The notes beneath the pieces were generated by a model. That model searched no databases. It had not been told where the DNA came from and saw only the letters and a program-made list of their open reading frames with translations. A DNA stretch of 64,000 nucleotides from Tunturibacter gelidoferens (GTDB lineage Bacteria > Acidobacteriota > Terriglobia > Terriglobales > Acidobacteriaceae): assembly GCF_040358255.1 (NCBI RefSeq), contig NZ_CP132938.1, positions 1-64,000 on the forward strand. The letters run 5' to 3'. The position numbers and the translations under genes are program-made. The first letter of the stretch is position 1. Every line of letters starts with the position of its first letter. Below are positions 45,230 to 53,542 of the stretch, one piece after another.

Positions 45230-45676
45230 CTATCGGTCGATTGCGAGGTCCATACCTGATTTGGTGCGGACGAGAGCGCGGACGATGGAACTGGCGGCGG
45301 GCTCGATGGTGACGGAGCGGGCGTTGGTGGAGGCGAGTTGGAGACCGTAGAGGAGGACCGCTGCTCGTTTGGAATCAATGCGGTTGCGGGCGAGGGCTGC
45401 CACGAGCACCGAGATGGAGACCTGAATGGATTCGACATCTTCGAGCGGCGGTAGGTCGAGTTCGATGGGGAGGGCTTCGGGCAGATACTGGGGAGTTCCG
45501 GTTGCGGAGACGGGGATGTCTGGCTCGTTTGCGGGCAGGGCGGGCGCGGTTTCGACGAGAGTTCTGTGGCGGCGGAGGAGGCGGGAGTGGAAGTAGCAGA
45601 AGGCGGAGAGACCAAGACAGGGTGATTTGCAGCGGCGTCCGTTGGTCTTGATGTGACGGCAGATGGCGGTTTCCAT
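45230..45676 (-). CDS. Small Cys/His (zinc-knuckle-like) protein linked to a structured leader repeat
   Basis: A 148-aa protein. The N-terminus holds C6, H8, C16, C20, C27 and H30 (ICRHIKTNGRRC, FCYFHSR), a C-x9-C-x10-C-x2-H pattern suggesting a zinc-binding knuckle, followed by a basic RLLRRHR stretch. A Pro/acidic linker leads to a C-terminal helical segment (about 80-130) with VSISVLVAALARNRIDSKRA and LLYGLQLAST. No signal peptide. Start ATG with AAAGGAG 8 nt upstream. The whole leader upstream is repeat copy B. Nucleic-acid binding is a guess from the Cys/His and basic residues. No named family is recognised. Confidence 0.75.
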   Translation of the reverse strand: METAICRHIKTNGRRCKSPCLGLSAFCYFHSRLLRRHRTLVETAPALPANEPDIPVSATGTPQYLPEALPIELDLPPLEDVESIQVSISVLVAALARNRIDSKRAAVLLYGLQLASTNARSVTIEPAASSIVRALVRTKSGMDLAIDR

Positions 45677-45700
45677 TTTTTTGGCTCCTTTGTGGTGCGG

Positions 45701-46045
45701 CTGGTACTCCCCTCCCCCGGAGGGGGGTATTTTGGGGATAAGTGAAATGGATGCAATGGTTTAGCGGCAGGGTGTGTCGCTAAAATATTGCATCCATGCG
45801 AGTTACGGCTAAAATACTTGTTTTGTTTGAGTTAGCGGATTGTTATTGCGGGTTCCTCCTTTTGGAGCTTGCGATGATGACTGCGTGCCATGGTGTTTTG
45901 CTGGTCGTTTCGTGGTGTGTTGGTGGTGCGTTGTGGATGGGTTAAATGCGAAGGGCTGCCGCAGCTTTCGCCGGAGGCAGCCCTTGGTTTCAATCTCTTA
46001 TTTAATTGTAGCGAATTGGACATAACTCATACGCCAACTTTGGCG
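45701..46045 (-). repeat. Dispersed leader-type repeat, copy B (intact, upstream of its gene)
   Basis: Read on the minus strand: an outer box CGCCAAAGTTGGCG then GTATGAGTTATGTCCAATTC followed by TACAAT (46045 down to about 46005). Hairpin 1 is AAGGGCTGCC / GGCAGCCCTT (45951-45985). A variable middle follows. Hairpin 2 is ATGGATGCAAT..TTTAGCG / CGCTAAA..ATTGCATCCAT (45747-45797, 11-nt loop). Then a C/G-rich segment (45706-45730) leads to the Shine-Dalgarno of the Cys/His gene. Copy A matches it in order, spacing and both stems. Confidence 0.82.
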
Positions 46046-46116
46046 AAGATTTTTTGAATTATTTTCAAGGGAAGGCTGAGACCTTTGTGAGTGAGCCGTC
46101 CGAGGGACTATCTGAG

Positions 46117-46144
46117 TTGACATCCATCGACTTCTAGGTATAAC
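46117..46144 (+). promoter_or_regulatory. Sigma-70-type promoter and inverted repeat for padR
   Basis: TTGACA (46117-46122), a 16-bp spacer and TATAAC (46139-46144) precede the PadR gene. An inverted repeat ACTTCT (46130-46135) / AGAAGT (46158-46163) brackets the -10 region and could be the PadR operator, giving autorepression. Confidence 0.6.
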
Positions 46145-46176
46145 TTCCTCGATACTGAGAAGTACAGGGGTAGGGG

Positions 46177-46503
46177 ATGGCGAGAAACGATTTTCAGGGA
46201 AGCCTTGATCTGCTGGTTCTCAAGACACTCTCTCAGAGAGGGGAGTTGCATGGGTATGGGATTGTGCTGCATATCCAGAGAGCCTCCGAGGAGTTGCTTC
46301 GCGTTGAGGAGGGTTCGCTTTATCCGGCTCTTCACCGCATGGAGCAGAGTAAATGGATCAGCTCCGAGTGGACTCTGACCGAGACCAACCGCAGAGCGAA
46401 GTACTACAAGCTGACGGCTGCAGGGCGGAAAGAATTGCAGGATGCGGAAGAGAGCTTTGAGCAACTGGTGAAGGGCATCCGCGCGATGTTGCAGTACGCA
46501 TGA
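46177..46503 (+). CDS. PadR-family regulator
   Basis: A 108-aa PadR repressor (subfamily-1 length). The winged helix shows FQGSLDLLVLKTLSQRGELH, GYGIVLHIQRAS and the wing VEEGSLYPALHRMEQSKWIS, followed by the C-terminal dimerisation helix (GRKELQDAEESFEQLVKGIR). It is 9 nt upstream of the large permease gene. A PadR gene directly preceding a MacB/FtsX permease is a recurrent acidobacterial arrangement, so it probably controls the permease. Confidence 0.95.
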   Translation: MARNDFQGSLDLLVLKTLSQRGELHGYGIVLHIQRASEELLRVEEGSLYPALHRMEQSKWISSEWTLTETNRRAKYYKLTAAGRKELQDAEESFEQLVKGIRAMLQYA

Positions 46504-46512
46504 GGTGATTCC

Positions 46513-49152
46513 ATGTCGCTGGTTCGGCGTATCACGAATCTTTTCTCCCGCTCGCGCGTAGACCGTGAGATCGACGCCGAGCTTCAGTCGCACCTTGACC
46601 TGCGGATAGACGACAACCTCGCTGCAGGCATGACCGCCGTTGAGGCGCGACGCGACGCTCTGGTCCGGTTCGGCAACCCCACCGCGACAAGAGAGCGTGT
46701 TGCCTCGGCTGACGTGGCGCTCGGCCTCGAGAGCATATGGTCCGATGTTCGCTACTCGGCTCGGCAGTTGCGCCGCTCTCCGGGGTTCGCGCTTACAGCG
46801 GTGCTGACCCTGGCGTTTGCCATCGGCGCGAACGCAGTGGTCTTCGGGATATTGAATGGACTTATTCTGCGCCCGCTGAATGTTCCACAAGCCGAGAGTC
46901 TGTATGGAAGCGAGTACGGGGACGGTGCAGGATGGCAGTCGTATCCCAACTACGTCGATCTGCGAGATCGCAATCACAGCTTCGAGGGGCTGGCAGCGTT
47001 TAATTTCGCCTTTGTGGCGGTGCAGACGGGCAAGGACCTCTCCGTATCTACTGGCTTTGCCACGAGTGGGAACTACTTCGACGTGTTGAGGATTCAACCT
47101 TATCTTGGCCGCGTCTTTCATGGCTCTGATGAACACGGCCCGGATAGCGCGCCCTATGTTGTGCTCAGCTATTCGTATTGGCACAGCCGTTTTCAGGATG
47201 ATCGTGGTGTGATCGGCCGTGTCGTTCGGCTGAACCAACATCCTTTCACCATCATCGGTGTAGCACCGCAGGGATTTCAGGGCACGCTGCTGTTTATCTC
47301 TCCGGACTTCTTTGTGCCGATCGTTAACCAGGCGCAGCTGGCCGCTGACTTCGACCTGAATGCGCGTGCGAACAACGCAGGAATCTTCGAGGTCCTGGGG
47401 CATCTGAAGCCGGGTGTGACTCCCGCTCAGGCTGTCGCAGATATGAACTCCGTGGGTGCGTATTTGCAGAAGACCTATCCTAAAGAGTCGGTGCATAAGA
47501 GTTCTACGTTGTCGCGTACGGGACTGACTTCGTTTCGCCGTCCAGCGAAGGGGTTCATTGCGGGATTGATGCTGCTCTCCGGATTGATTTTGCTGGCTGC
47601 ATGCGCCAACCTGGGCAGCCTGTTTGCGGCTCATGCTGCGGACCACTCCCGCGAGGTTGCACTGCGGCTGGCACTTGGCTCGAGTCGTAGACGCATCCTG
47701 CAGCAGCTATTCACCGAAGCGATGATTATCTCTTTGGTTGGAGGCGCTGCTGGACTGCTGGGCAGCGCGTTTCTGTTGCGACGGTTGAGCACGTGGCAGC
47801 CGTTTTCGGACGCGCCGATTCATCTGCCTGTGACGCCGGACGCGACGGTCTACGCGGTGGCTGTGGCTTTGGCTGTAGTGAGCGGACTGCTGTTCGCCAT
47901 CGTTCCCGTGCGGCAGGTGCTTCGAGCGAATCCGTATGAGATCGTCAAGGCGGGATCGAACGTTCGTCTTGGGCGGAAGGTGACTGTTCGCGACATGTTA
48001 CTTGTCGTTCAGATTGCGATCTGCGCGGTGCTCGTCACCTCTTCGATGGTGGCGCTGCGTGGACTGGTGCGTACGTTGCACAGCAACTTAGGCTTTGATC
48101 GAAACACGATGCTGGTCGGTGCGAACCTGGCGATGGCTGGCTATAGCGTTGACAGAGCGACTGCTATGCAGAGACGAATGATCGATGCGATCGAGACGAT
48201 CCCTGGCGTCGAGCGCGCTGGATTGGTCAATAACTACGCACCACTGATCTATGGCGCTGGTACCAGGGCTAATGTCTTCAAAGATGCAACTACGGAGCTG
48301 AGTCAATCGAATGTTGCAGCGATGCCCTACCGGTACGACATCTCTCCCGGATACTTCGAGGCAGCCGGAACGAGTTTGTTGGCGGGGAGGAGCTTCCGAT
48401 GGAACGACGACATGAATGCCCCTGCCGTTGTGGTGGTGAACAGAGAGTTTGCGGGCAAGATGTTTGGATCGGTAACGAGCGCGGTTGGGAGGTATTACAA
48501 GCTGCAGGATGGAACGCGGGTTCAGATTGTGGGGGTTGTGGAAGACGGGAAGTACTTGAGCGTTACGGAAGAGCAAGAGCCGGCGATGTTTCTTCCTTCC
48601 CTGCGAACGCCGTCGAGTGCGGGTTATATTGCGGTGCGTTCGCGGCGCGATACTCAGGAGCTTGCCGGGGCCATCAGGAGTAAAGTGCGCGAGCTGGATG
48701 CGGGTTTGCCGGTCGACACCAATACGTGGAACAGCATGTTGTCGGTGGTGATGTTTCCGTCGCGGGTCGCAACGTTGTCGCTGGGTGTGCTGGGCATGAT
48801 GGGTGCGCTGCTGTCGATCACGGGGATCTTTGGGATGGCGGCTTACTCGGTGAGCAAACGGCTGCGGGAGTTCGGAATTCGCGTTGCGCTCGGCGCTCGG
48901 CGGATGCAGGTACTGCGGGCGGCGCTGGGACGCGCAGTCAAGTTGCTGGCGTGCGGGTCGGCAGTGGGACTGATCTTCGGAGTTCTGGCGAGCCGGGTGT
49001 TGGCCTTCATCGTGTATCAGGCGACTCCGCGCGATCCTCTGGTGTTGGCTGGGGTTGTGCTGGCGATGGCGATGCTGGGACTGGTGGCGACGTGGATTCC
49101 AGCACAACGTGCGCTGTCGGTGGATCCGATGAGACTGCTGCGTGAGGAGTGA
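46513..49152 (+). CDS. Large FtsX/MacB-type ABC permease without ATPase (ADOP type)
   Basis: An 879-aa membrane protein. The N-terminal cytosolic segment (about 1-75; REIDAELQSHLDLRIDDNLA, RDALVRFGNPTATRE) is typical of 'acidobacterial duplicated orphan permeases'. Then follow a first helix, a MacB-like periplasmic core, an FtsX helix group (about 350-480), a second periplasmic core and a second FtsX group (about 760-875; SKRLREFGIRVALGARRMQV, ending SVDPMRLLREE). No nucleotide-binding domain is encoded nearby. Transport or mechanotransmission roles are known for MacB relatives; the substrate is unknown. Forms an operon with padR. Confidence 0.93.
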   Translation: MSLVRRITNLFSRSRVDREIDAELQSHLDLRIDDNLAAGMTAVEARRDALVRFGNPTATRERVASADVALGLESIWSDVRYSARQLRRSPGFALTAVLTLAFAIGANAVVFGILNGLILRPLNVPQAESLYGSEYGDGAGWQSYPNYVDLRDRNHSFEGLAAFNFAFVAVQTGKDLSVSTGFATSGNYFDVLRIQPYLGRVFHGSDEHGPDSAPYVVLSYSYWHSRFQDDRGVIGRVVRLNQHPFTIIGVAPQGFQGTLLFISPDFFVPIVNQAQLAADFDLNARANNAGIFEVLGHLKPGVTPAQAVADMNSVGAYLQKTYPKESVHKSSTLSRTGLTSFRRPAKGFIAGLMLLSGLILLAACANLGSLFAAHAADHSREVALRLALGSSRRRILQQLFTEAMIISLVGGAAGLLGSAFLLRRLSTWQPFSDAPIHLPVTPDATVYAVAVALAVVSGLLFAIVPVRQVLRANPYEIVKAGSNVRLGRKVTVRDMLLVVQIAICAVLVTSSMVALRGLVRTLHSNLGFDRNTMLVGANLAMAGYSVDRATAMQRRMIDAIETIPGVERAGLVNNYAPLIYGAGTRANVFKDATTELSQSNVAAMPYRYDISPGYFEAAGTSLLAGRSFRWNDDMNAPAVVVVNREFAGKMFGSVTSAVGRYYKLQDGTRVQIVGVVEDGKYLSVTEEQEPAMFLPSLRTPSSAGYIAVRSRRDTQELAGAIRSKVRELDAGLPVDTNTWNSMLSVVMFPSRVATLSLGVLGMMGALLSITGIFGMAAYSVSKRLREFGIRVALGARRMQVLRAALGRAVKLLACGSAVGLIFGVLASRVLAFIVYQATPRDPLVLAGVVLAMAMLGLVATWIPAQRALSVDPMRLLREE

Positions 49153-49215
49153 ACTGGGCAGTTGCTCGAGCGGAGATCGATCTTCCTTCGTCGTGGCTCG
49201 GTCTTGAGTTAAGCG

Positions 49216-51780
49216 CTAGAAGCGGTAGCCGATGGAGAACTGCAGCTGACGACCTGCGAGGGCGGCGGTGGGATGCTCGAAGAGAGACGAGTTGAGAGAG
49301 CCGATGTAGCTGGTGAAGTTGGTGTGGTTGAGGACGTTGAAGGCGGAGACTCCGGCGGAGAGGAACTTGGCTTTGTCGCCTGTCTCCCTGGTGAGACGGA
49401 GGTCGTGATCATAGAGGAGGTCTAGCGAGGCGACGCCGCCGGCCTCGAGGGTGTTGCGTCCGACGCCGGCGGGGCGGGCGTTGCCGAGGCCGGTGTGAAA
49501 GTCATCATTGCCGGTGGTCTCGGTGTAGGGCGTGCCGGTGTAGAGGGTGGCGATGACGCCGAGCGAAAGCCAGTGATCGGGGTTGATGGTGCCGATGAGA
49601 TTGAAGCGCTGGCGGCGGTCCTGATCGGCGCGACCCCACTCGTTGTTGGGGTTGTATTGATTCTGGGGGAAGGCGTTGATGCCGCCGGTGTTGTTGGCGA
49701 AGCGGGAGAAGGTGTACTGGGCCTGACCGGAGAACCAGCGTCCGGCCTGGCCGCGGAAGGAGAGGTCTAGGGCGTTGAGTAGATTGCGACCGCCGGATTC
49801 GATCTGTTGAATCTGGCCATAGTTGAGATTGGGGCGCGGGTAGTTGGCGGAGAGAATCGGGTCGGGTGGCAGGATGGGGGCGTTGGCGTCGCGGGAGCGG
49901 AAGGACTTTACTCCGACCTGACCGCGATAGGCTGCGGTAACGGTGATGGTCTTGTGGATCTGGCGTTCGACGCCGACGCTGTATTGCATGGCGTAGGGTG
50001 TGCGGACGTGGGCGTCGAAACGGGCGAGATTGGTGGGGATGTTGTTGAAGTCGAAGCTTGGTGGGATAGGGAAGGTAGGATTCTGGATCTGGATGGAGTG
50101 GAGGACGACGCCGTTGTGGAGCTTGACAGTGGCGGGAAAGTCGCCGCCGGTGCGGTCGTAGAAGAAGCCGGTGCCGGTGCGGAAGATGGTCTTGCCTTTG
50201 CCTGGGGCGTAGGCGAGCGAGATGCGCGGGGAGAAGTTATTGTTGTCGGGCAGGAAGGTCTGCCAGTCGTAACGCAGACCGAGAGAAGCCTGGAGATGAG
50301 GGGTGAGCTTGATCTGGTCCTGGACGAAGGAGCCCAACTCATTGATCCAGTAGAGGGCGCGTCCGCTGCCTTGCTGCGCGGTGAAGACGTAGGGCGTGTT
50401 TGCGGCGTAGTTAGTGAGAGAGGCAAATTTGACGGTGCCGAGACGATTGGTGTGGTCGTCGACGGCACGGCGACTGAACTGTGGCAGTTGAACGCCGATG
50501 CGCAGGTAGTGCTTTCCGTGGCTCCAGGTGAGGATTTCGTTGACGTGGATGGTGTTTTCGGTGCGTGCGATGTCGGCCTGAGCGCCGCCGCCGATGAAGG
50601 AGCCGCTGACCTGGATTGATTGGGCGTCGGTGACGGATTTGGTGACGTCCTCATCCTTCTCGAAGGTGACGAGGAGTTGGTTGATGAGATTGGGGGTAAG
50701 GATGAGGCGGTCGTTGAAGATGGCGTCGTCCTCGCGGGAGTTGAGGTTGTAGCCTGCTTCAGGGAGGGTGATGCCGCCGACTCCTGCGTTCGTGCTGGTG
50801 GAGCCCTCGTAGTTGTAGCCGACGGAGAGGCGATGGTTGGGAGAGAAGTCGTGAGTGACGCGCATGGAGTACTGCGAGTTGCGGTTGGGGGTGAGGACGT
50901 TCTCGCTGATGACGCCATTGGGGCCGATCGCGTTGACGACGGAGGCGGTGTCCTGCTGGCGGTAGGATGCGGAGGCGATGAAGCTGGTGTGTCCGTCACG
51001 TCCGACGGGACCGCCGATGTGACCTTCGTAGATGCGGCGGGTCTCCGGTGGGCGAACAGGCGAGAAGTAATTTTTGGCGTTGAAGATGGCGTCGCGAAAG
51101 ATGAAGTTGGCCTCGCCGTGGAAGATAGGGGAGCCGGGCTTGGTGGTGATCTCGATACGACCGCGACCGGGGCGGGTGAACTCTGCGGAGTAGGGATCGT
51201 TGTTGATGCGGACCTCCTGGATGGCGGAGGCAGAGACGCCGACGGACTTCATCTCGACGCCGTCGACGATGATGGTGGTGCCGCCAGAGGAACCTGCGGA
51301 GGAGTCGAGGAAGGGAGTGAGGGTGGCGACGATGTCCTGATCGAAGACGGGGATTTTGCGGAGGTCGTCGCCGGAGACTGTGACGGTGTCTTTGTTGGCG
51401 GAGGAGTCGGTGGAGAGGGACTGGTTGGTGTCATCGACGTTGACCTCCTGATTGATGGACTGGGTGAAGAGGGTGATCTTTACGTTGGCGATGCTGGTGG
51501 TGAGGTGGAGCGGGGCGGTGTAGGCGGCGAAGCCTGAGTAGGTAGGGACAATCAGCGAATAGTTGCCAGGGGAGAGGTTGTTGAGGGTGAAGTTTCCCTT
51601 AGCGTCGGATTCGGATTGGGAGGCGAGAACGCCGGCAGTGGTTTCGAGTCGAACGGTGGCGCCAGGGATGGCTGCGCCCGTGGGATCGAGGATGGAGCCG
51701 CGGACAGACAGCACAGTCTGCGCGAAAGAAGAGCAGGACAGAGCGAGCAACAGAAGAGCTAACAAGTGACGCGGTGACAT
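49216..51780 (-). CDS. TonB-dependent receptor (Oar-like) with carboxypeptidase-regulatory domain
   Basis: An 854-aa outer-membrane protein. A signal peptide (MSPRHLLALLLLALSCSSFA) is followed by a carboxypeptidase-regulatory-like beta-sandwich (about 25-105; GSILDPTGAAIPGATVRLET). Then come a plug domain (VTVSGDDLRKIPVFDQDIVA, TTIIVDGVEMKS) and a 22-strand-type barrel ending in LQFSIGYRF with the terminal aromatic expected for BAM recognition. The STN/TonB box is not evident. It is convergent with the permease and divergent from a secreted-protein gene; the ligand is unknown (peptide or glycan fragments for many relatives). Confidence 0.9.
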   Translation of the reverse strand: MSPRHLLALLLLALSCSSFAQTVLSVRGSILDPTGAAIPGATVRLETTAGVLASQSESDAKGNFTLNNLSPGNYSLIVPTYSGFAAYTAPLHLTTSIANVKITLFTQSINQEVNVDDTNQSLSTDSSANKDTVTVSGDDLRKIPVFDQDIVATLTPFLDSSAGSSGGTTIIVDGVEMKSVGVSASAIQEVRINNDPYSAEFTRPGRGRIEITTKPGSPIFHGEANFIFRDAIFNAKNYFSPVRPPETRRIYEGHIGGPVGRDGHTSFIASASYRQQDTASVVNAIGPNGVISENVLTPNRNSQYSMRVTHDFSPNHRLSVGYNYEGSTSTNAGVGGITLPEAGYNLNSREDDAIFNDRLILTPNLINQLLVTFEKDEDVTKSVTDAQSIQVSGSFIGGGAQADIARTENTIHVNEILTWSHGKHYLRIGVQLPQFSRRAVDDHTNRLGTVKFASLTNYAANTPYVFTAQQGSGRALYWINELGSFVQDQIKLTPHLQASLGLRYDWQTFLPDNNNFSPRISLAYAPGKGKTIFRTGTGFFYDRTGGDFPATVKLHNGVVLHSIQIQNPTFPIPPSFDFNNIPTNLARFDAHVRTPYAMQYSVGVERQIHKTITVTAAYRGQVGVKSFRSRDANAPILPPDPILSANYPRPNLNYGQIQQIESGGRNLLNALDLSFRGQAGRWFSGQAQYTFSRFANNTGGINAFPQNQYNPNNEWGRADQDRRQRFNLIGTINPDHWLSLGVIATLYTGTPYTETTGNDDFHTGLGNARPAGVGRNTLEAGGVASLDLLYDHDLRLTRETGDKAKFLSAGVSAFNVLNHTNFTSYIGSLNSSLFEHPTAALAGRQLQFSIGYRF

Positions 51781-51999
51781 GCGCTTATGTTAACGAGTGA
51801 AGCTTAAGAAATGCTGAACGGGAGATGAGATCGGTTCGCGTGGATCAGCGCACGAGATCCTGAGCGTGTCACCGTGGCATGCGGAAGGCCTCATTCATGA
51901 ATTTGAATGGTGCCTCTAGCTTGTGCGAGACAATTTCAACAGCGACAAAATCGAGCCACTCTTAAGCTCCACTTAATCCCCACTTTGTAAGCTCTACCC

Positions 52000-52848
52000 A
52001 TGGCAGATGCCCGAGGCCGAAGGTACAGAATCAGCCGGGCTCTTCTCTTCTTCGTTCTAGTTGTTGGATTGAGTGAATTCAACGACGTGAGCTCGCACGC
52101 GCAGAGTAGCGACAACCTTGCGAATGTTGTGAGGTCGGTTGTCAGCGCAGAGCGAGAGGCGGCTACGCAAAGACCGCCGTTTCTCTATACTTCGATCGAG
52201 ACGTCCGATCGTACGAAAGGGCATGAGTGGACTGAGCGAGTAGCGGATATCTGGGAGGGAAGACTCAGGTATCTCATTGCAGAGGATGGCCAACCGCTCT
52301 CCGCGGGCCGTCGCGCAGAGGAAGTCGCCCGGATCAAGTCGATCGCAGCGGATCCGAGTTCTCTTCGAAACAGCAAGCAAGAGCAACAGAACGACGAAAA
52401 ACATGCGAGGGAGATGGTCGATCTTTTGCCTCGAGCTTTCGTGTTCGAGGATGGCGGGCACGAGGGGTCCTGGCTTCGCATCAATTACAAACCCAACCCG
52501 AATTACATTCCGCAGACTTTTGAGGAACGAGCCCTCCATGGCATGAGTGGAACGCTGATCGTTGATGGTCGATCACGACGACTCCATCAGCTCAGCGGCT
52601 ATCTGTTCGATGACGTTTCGTATGGATACGGTGTGCTGGGCACCATTCATCGGGGAACGAACTTCACGACCACACGCGATCTTGTCGGGCCAGGTGTGTG
52701 GAAGACTACCCTGCTCGACGTTAAGATCGACGGACGTATCGCTCTCTTTAAAACGATAGGCCGGCGTCAGCACTCAATCCATCGCGACTTCCAGCCGCTG
52801 CCTTTGGACATCTCCCTTTCGCAAGCGGTGGCTCTTCTTTTAAAGTAG
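52000..52848 (+). CDS. Secreted protein of unknown function
   Basis: A 282-aa protein with a signal peptide (RISRALLFFVLVVGLSEFND, cleavage probably after SSHAQ). The body has a charged segment (about 95-130; RRAEEVARIKSIAADPSSLR) and beta-rich C-terminal repeats (MSGTLIVDGRSRRLHQLSGY, GPGVWKTTLLDVKIDGRIAL) reminiscent of outer-membrane lipoprotein-sorting folds, though no family is certain. Divergent from the TonB receptor gene. Function unknown. Confidence 0.75.
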   Translation: MADARGRRYRISRALLFFVLVVGLSEFNDVSSHAQSSDNLANVVRSVVSAEREAATQRPPFLYTSIETSDRTKGHEWTERVADIWEGRLRYLIAEDGQPLSAGRRAEEVARIKSIAADPSSLRNSKQEQQNDEKHAREMVDLLPRAFVFEDGGHEGSWLRINYKPNPNYIPQTFEERALHGMSGTLIVDGRSRRLHQLSGYLFDDVSYGYGVLGTIHRGTNFTTTRDLVGPGVWKTTLLDVKIDGRIALFKTIGRRQHSIHRDFQPLPLDISLSQAVALLLK

Positions 52849-52887
52849 AGCGTGTTTGTCGTCACTTAGAGGCCACCCGCTTGAGCT

Positions 52888-53355
52888 TTATTCAGGATGG
52901 GCGAGTTGCTTTCCTGTCGGTCCGACTTGAATTTCACCTCTTTGACTTCCTTTGAGGGTTGATGCCTCGTAGGCGACCACAGAGCCCTGCCTGGTCAATG
53001 ATTCCACCTTGGTGATCACTGCCCCTGCTGCCTTTGTTCGCAATGCTGTTTGAACTTCCAGAGGAAGAGAATCCATTGAGACTTCTTCTTCAATCTCGTT
53101 CAGGGTTCCATCCTTGGCAATTTGAATATCTTTTGTATGACCTTTCACGATCATCTCGGCCTCATAGACCGTCTTGCCATTCTCCCGCTCAGTAATAAAT
53201 CTTTTGATGGTGGCTCCCTGGGACTGTGTCTGTACAGTCTTCTCAACGGCGGGTGGGAGCTGAGAACGGTTCAACGTCTTCTCTTGTCCAAGCACGATCA
53301 AGGAGGAGCTGCTTATCAGCAGCGCGGTCGTCAAAGCTGACATGTTTCTTTTCAT
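52888..53355 (-). CDS. Exported PepSY-like small protein
   Basis: A 155-aa protein with a signal peptide (MSALTTALLISSSSLIVLGQ) and two similar halves. Each half runs 'LP..V..A/T....GA.I...' (LPPAVEKTVQTQSQGATIKR; LPLEVQTALRTKAAGAVITK) and is followed by a beta-hairpin (YEAEMIVKGHTKDIQIAKDG; YEASTLKGSQRGEIQV). This internal duplication is typical of PepSY-like domains that modulate peptidases or bind metal/ligand. GGGAG lies 8 nt before the ATG. It is convergent with the preceding secreted-protein gene. Confidence 0.78.
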   Translation of the reverse strand: MKRNMSALTTALLISSSSLIVLGQEKTLNRSQLPPAVEKTVQTQSQGATIKRFITERENGKTVYEAEMIVKGHTKDIQIAKDGTLNEIEEEVSMDSLPLEVQTALRTKAAGAVITKVESLTRQGSVVAYEASTLKGSQRGEIQVGPTGKQLAHPE

Positions 53356-53542
53356 GGTTTTTGCTCCCTGCAGTTCTCTAAGAACTTCGATAGTTTGCCA
53401 GCAAAGACTTAAGTGGGCGTGAAGGCTGAAGCGTTACGTCCAATACGTAGATTCCTGTGCGGGCCTTGTATCTAGATCTCTGATTTCAATTAGGTTTCGC
53501 GTGTCTTAATGTTGAGTTAAGTTTCGGGGTTCATCATGGAGT

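Noticed and set aside
46108..47646. 512-aa minus-strand open frame
   Set aside because: Antisense to padR and the permease, whose motifs are clear; composition looks like a reverse-complement shadow.
48088..49107. 339-aa minus-strand frame
   Set aside because: Antisense to the second half of the permease gene; His/Arg/Gln-rich without domain.
49807..51537. Long plus-strand Gly/Val/Asp/Glu-rich frames
   Set aside because: Antisense to the TonB receptor gene; no start signals or domains, and composition reflects the codon use of the real gene.
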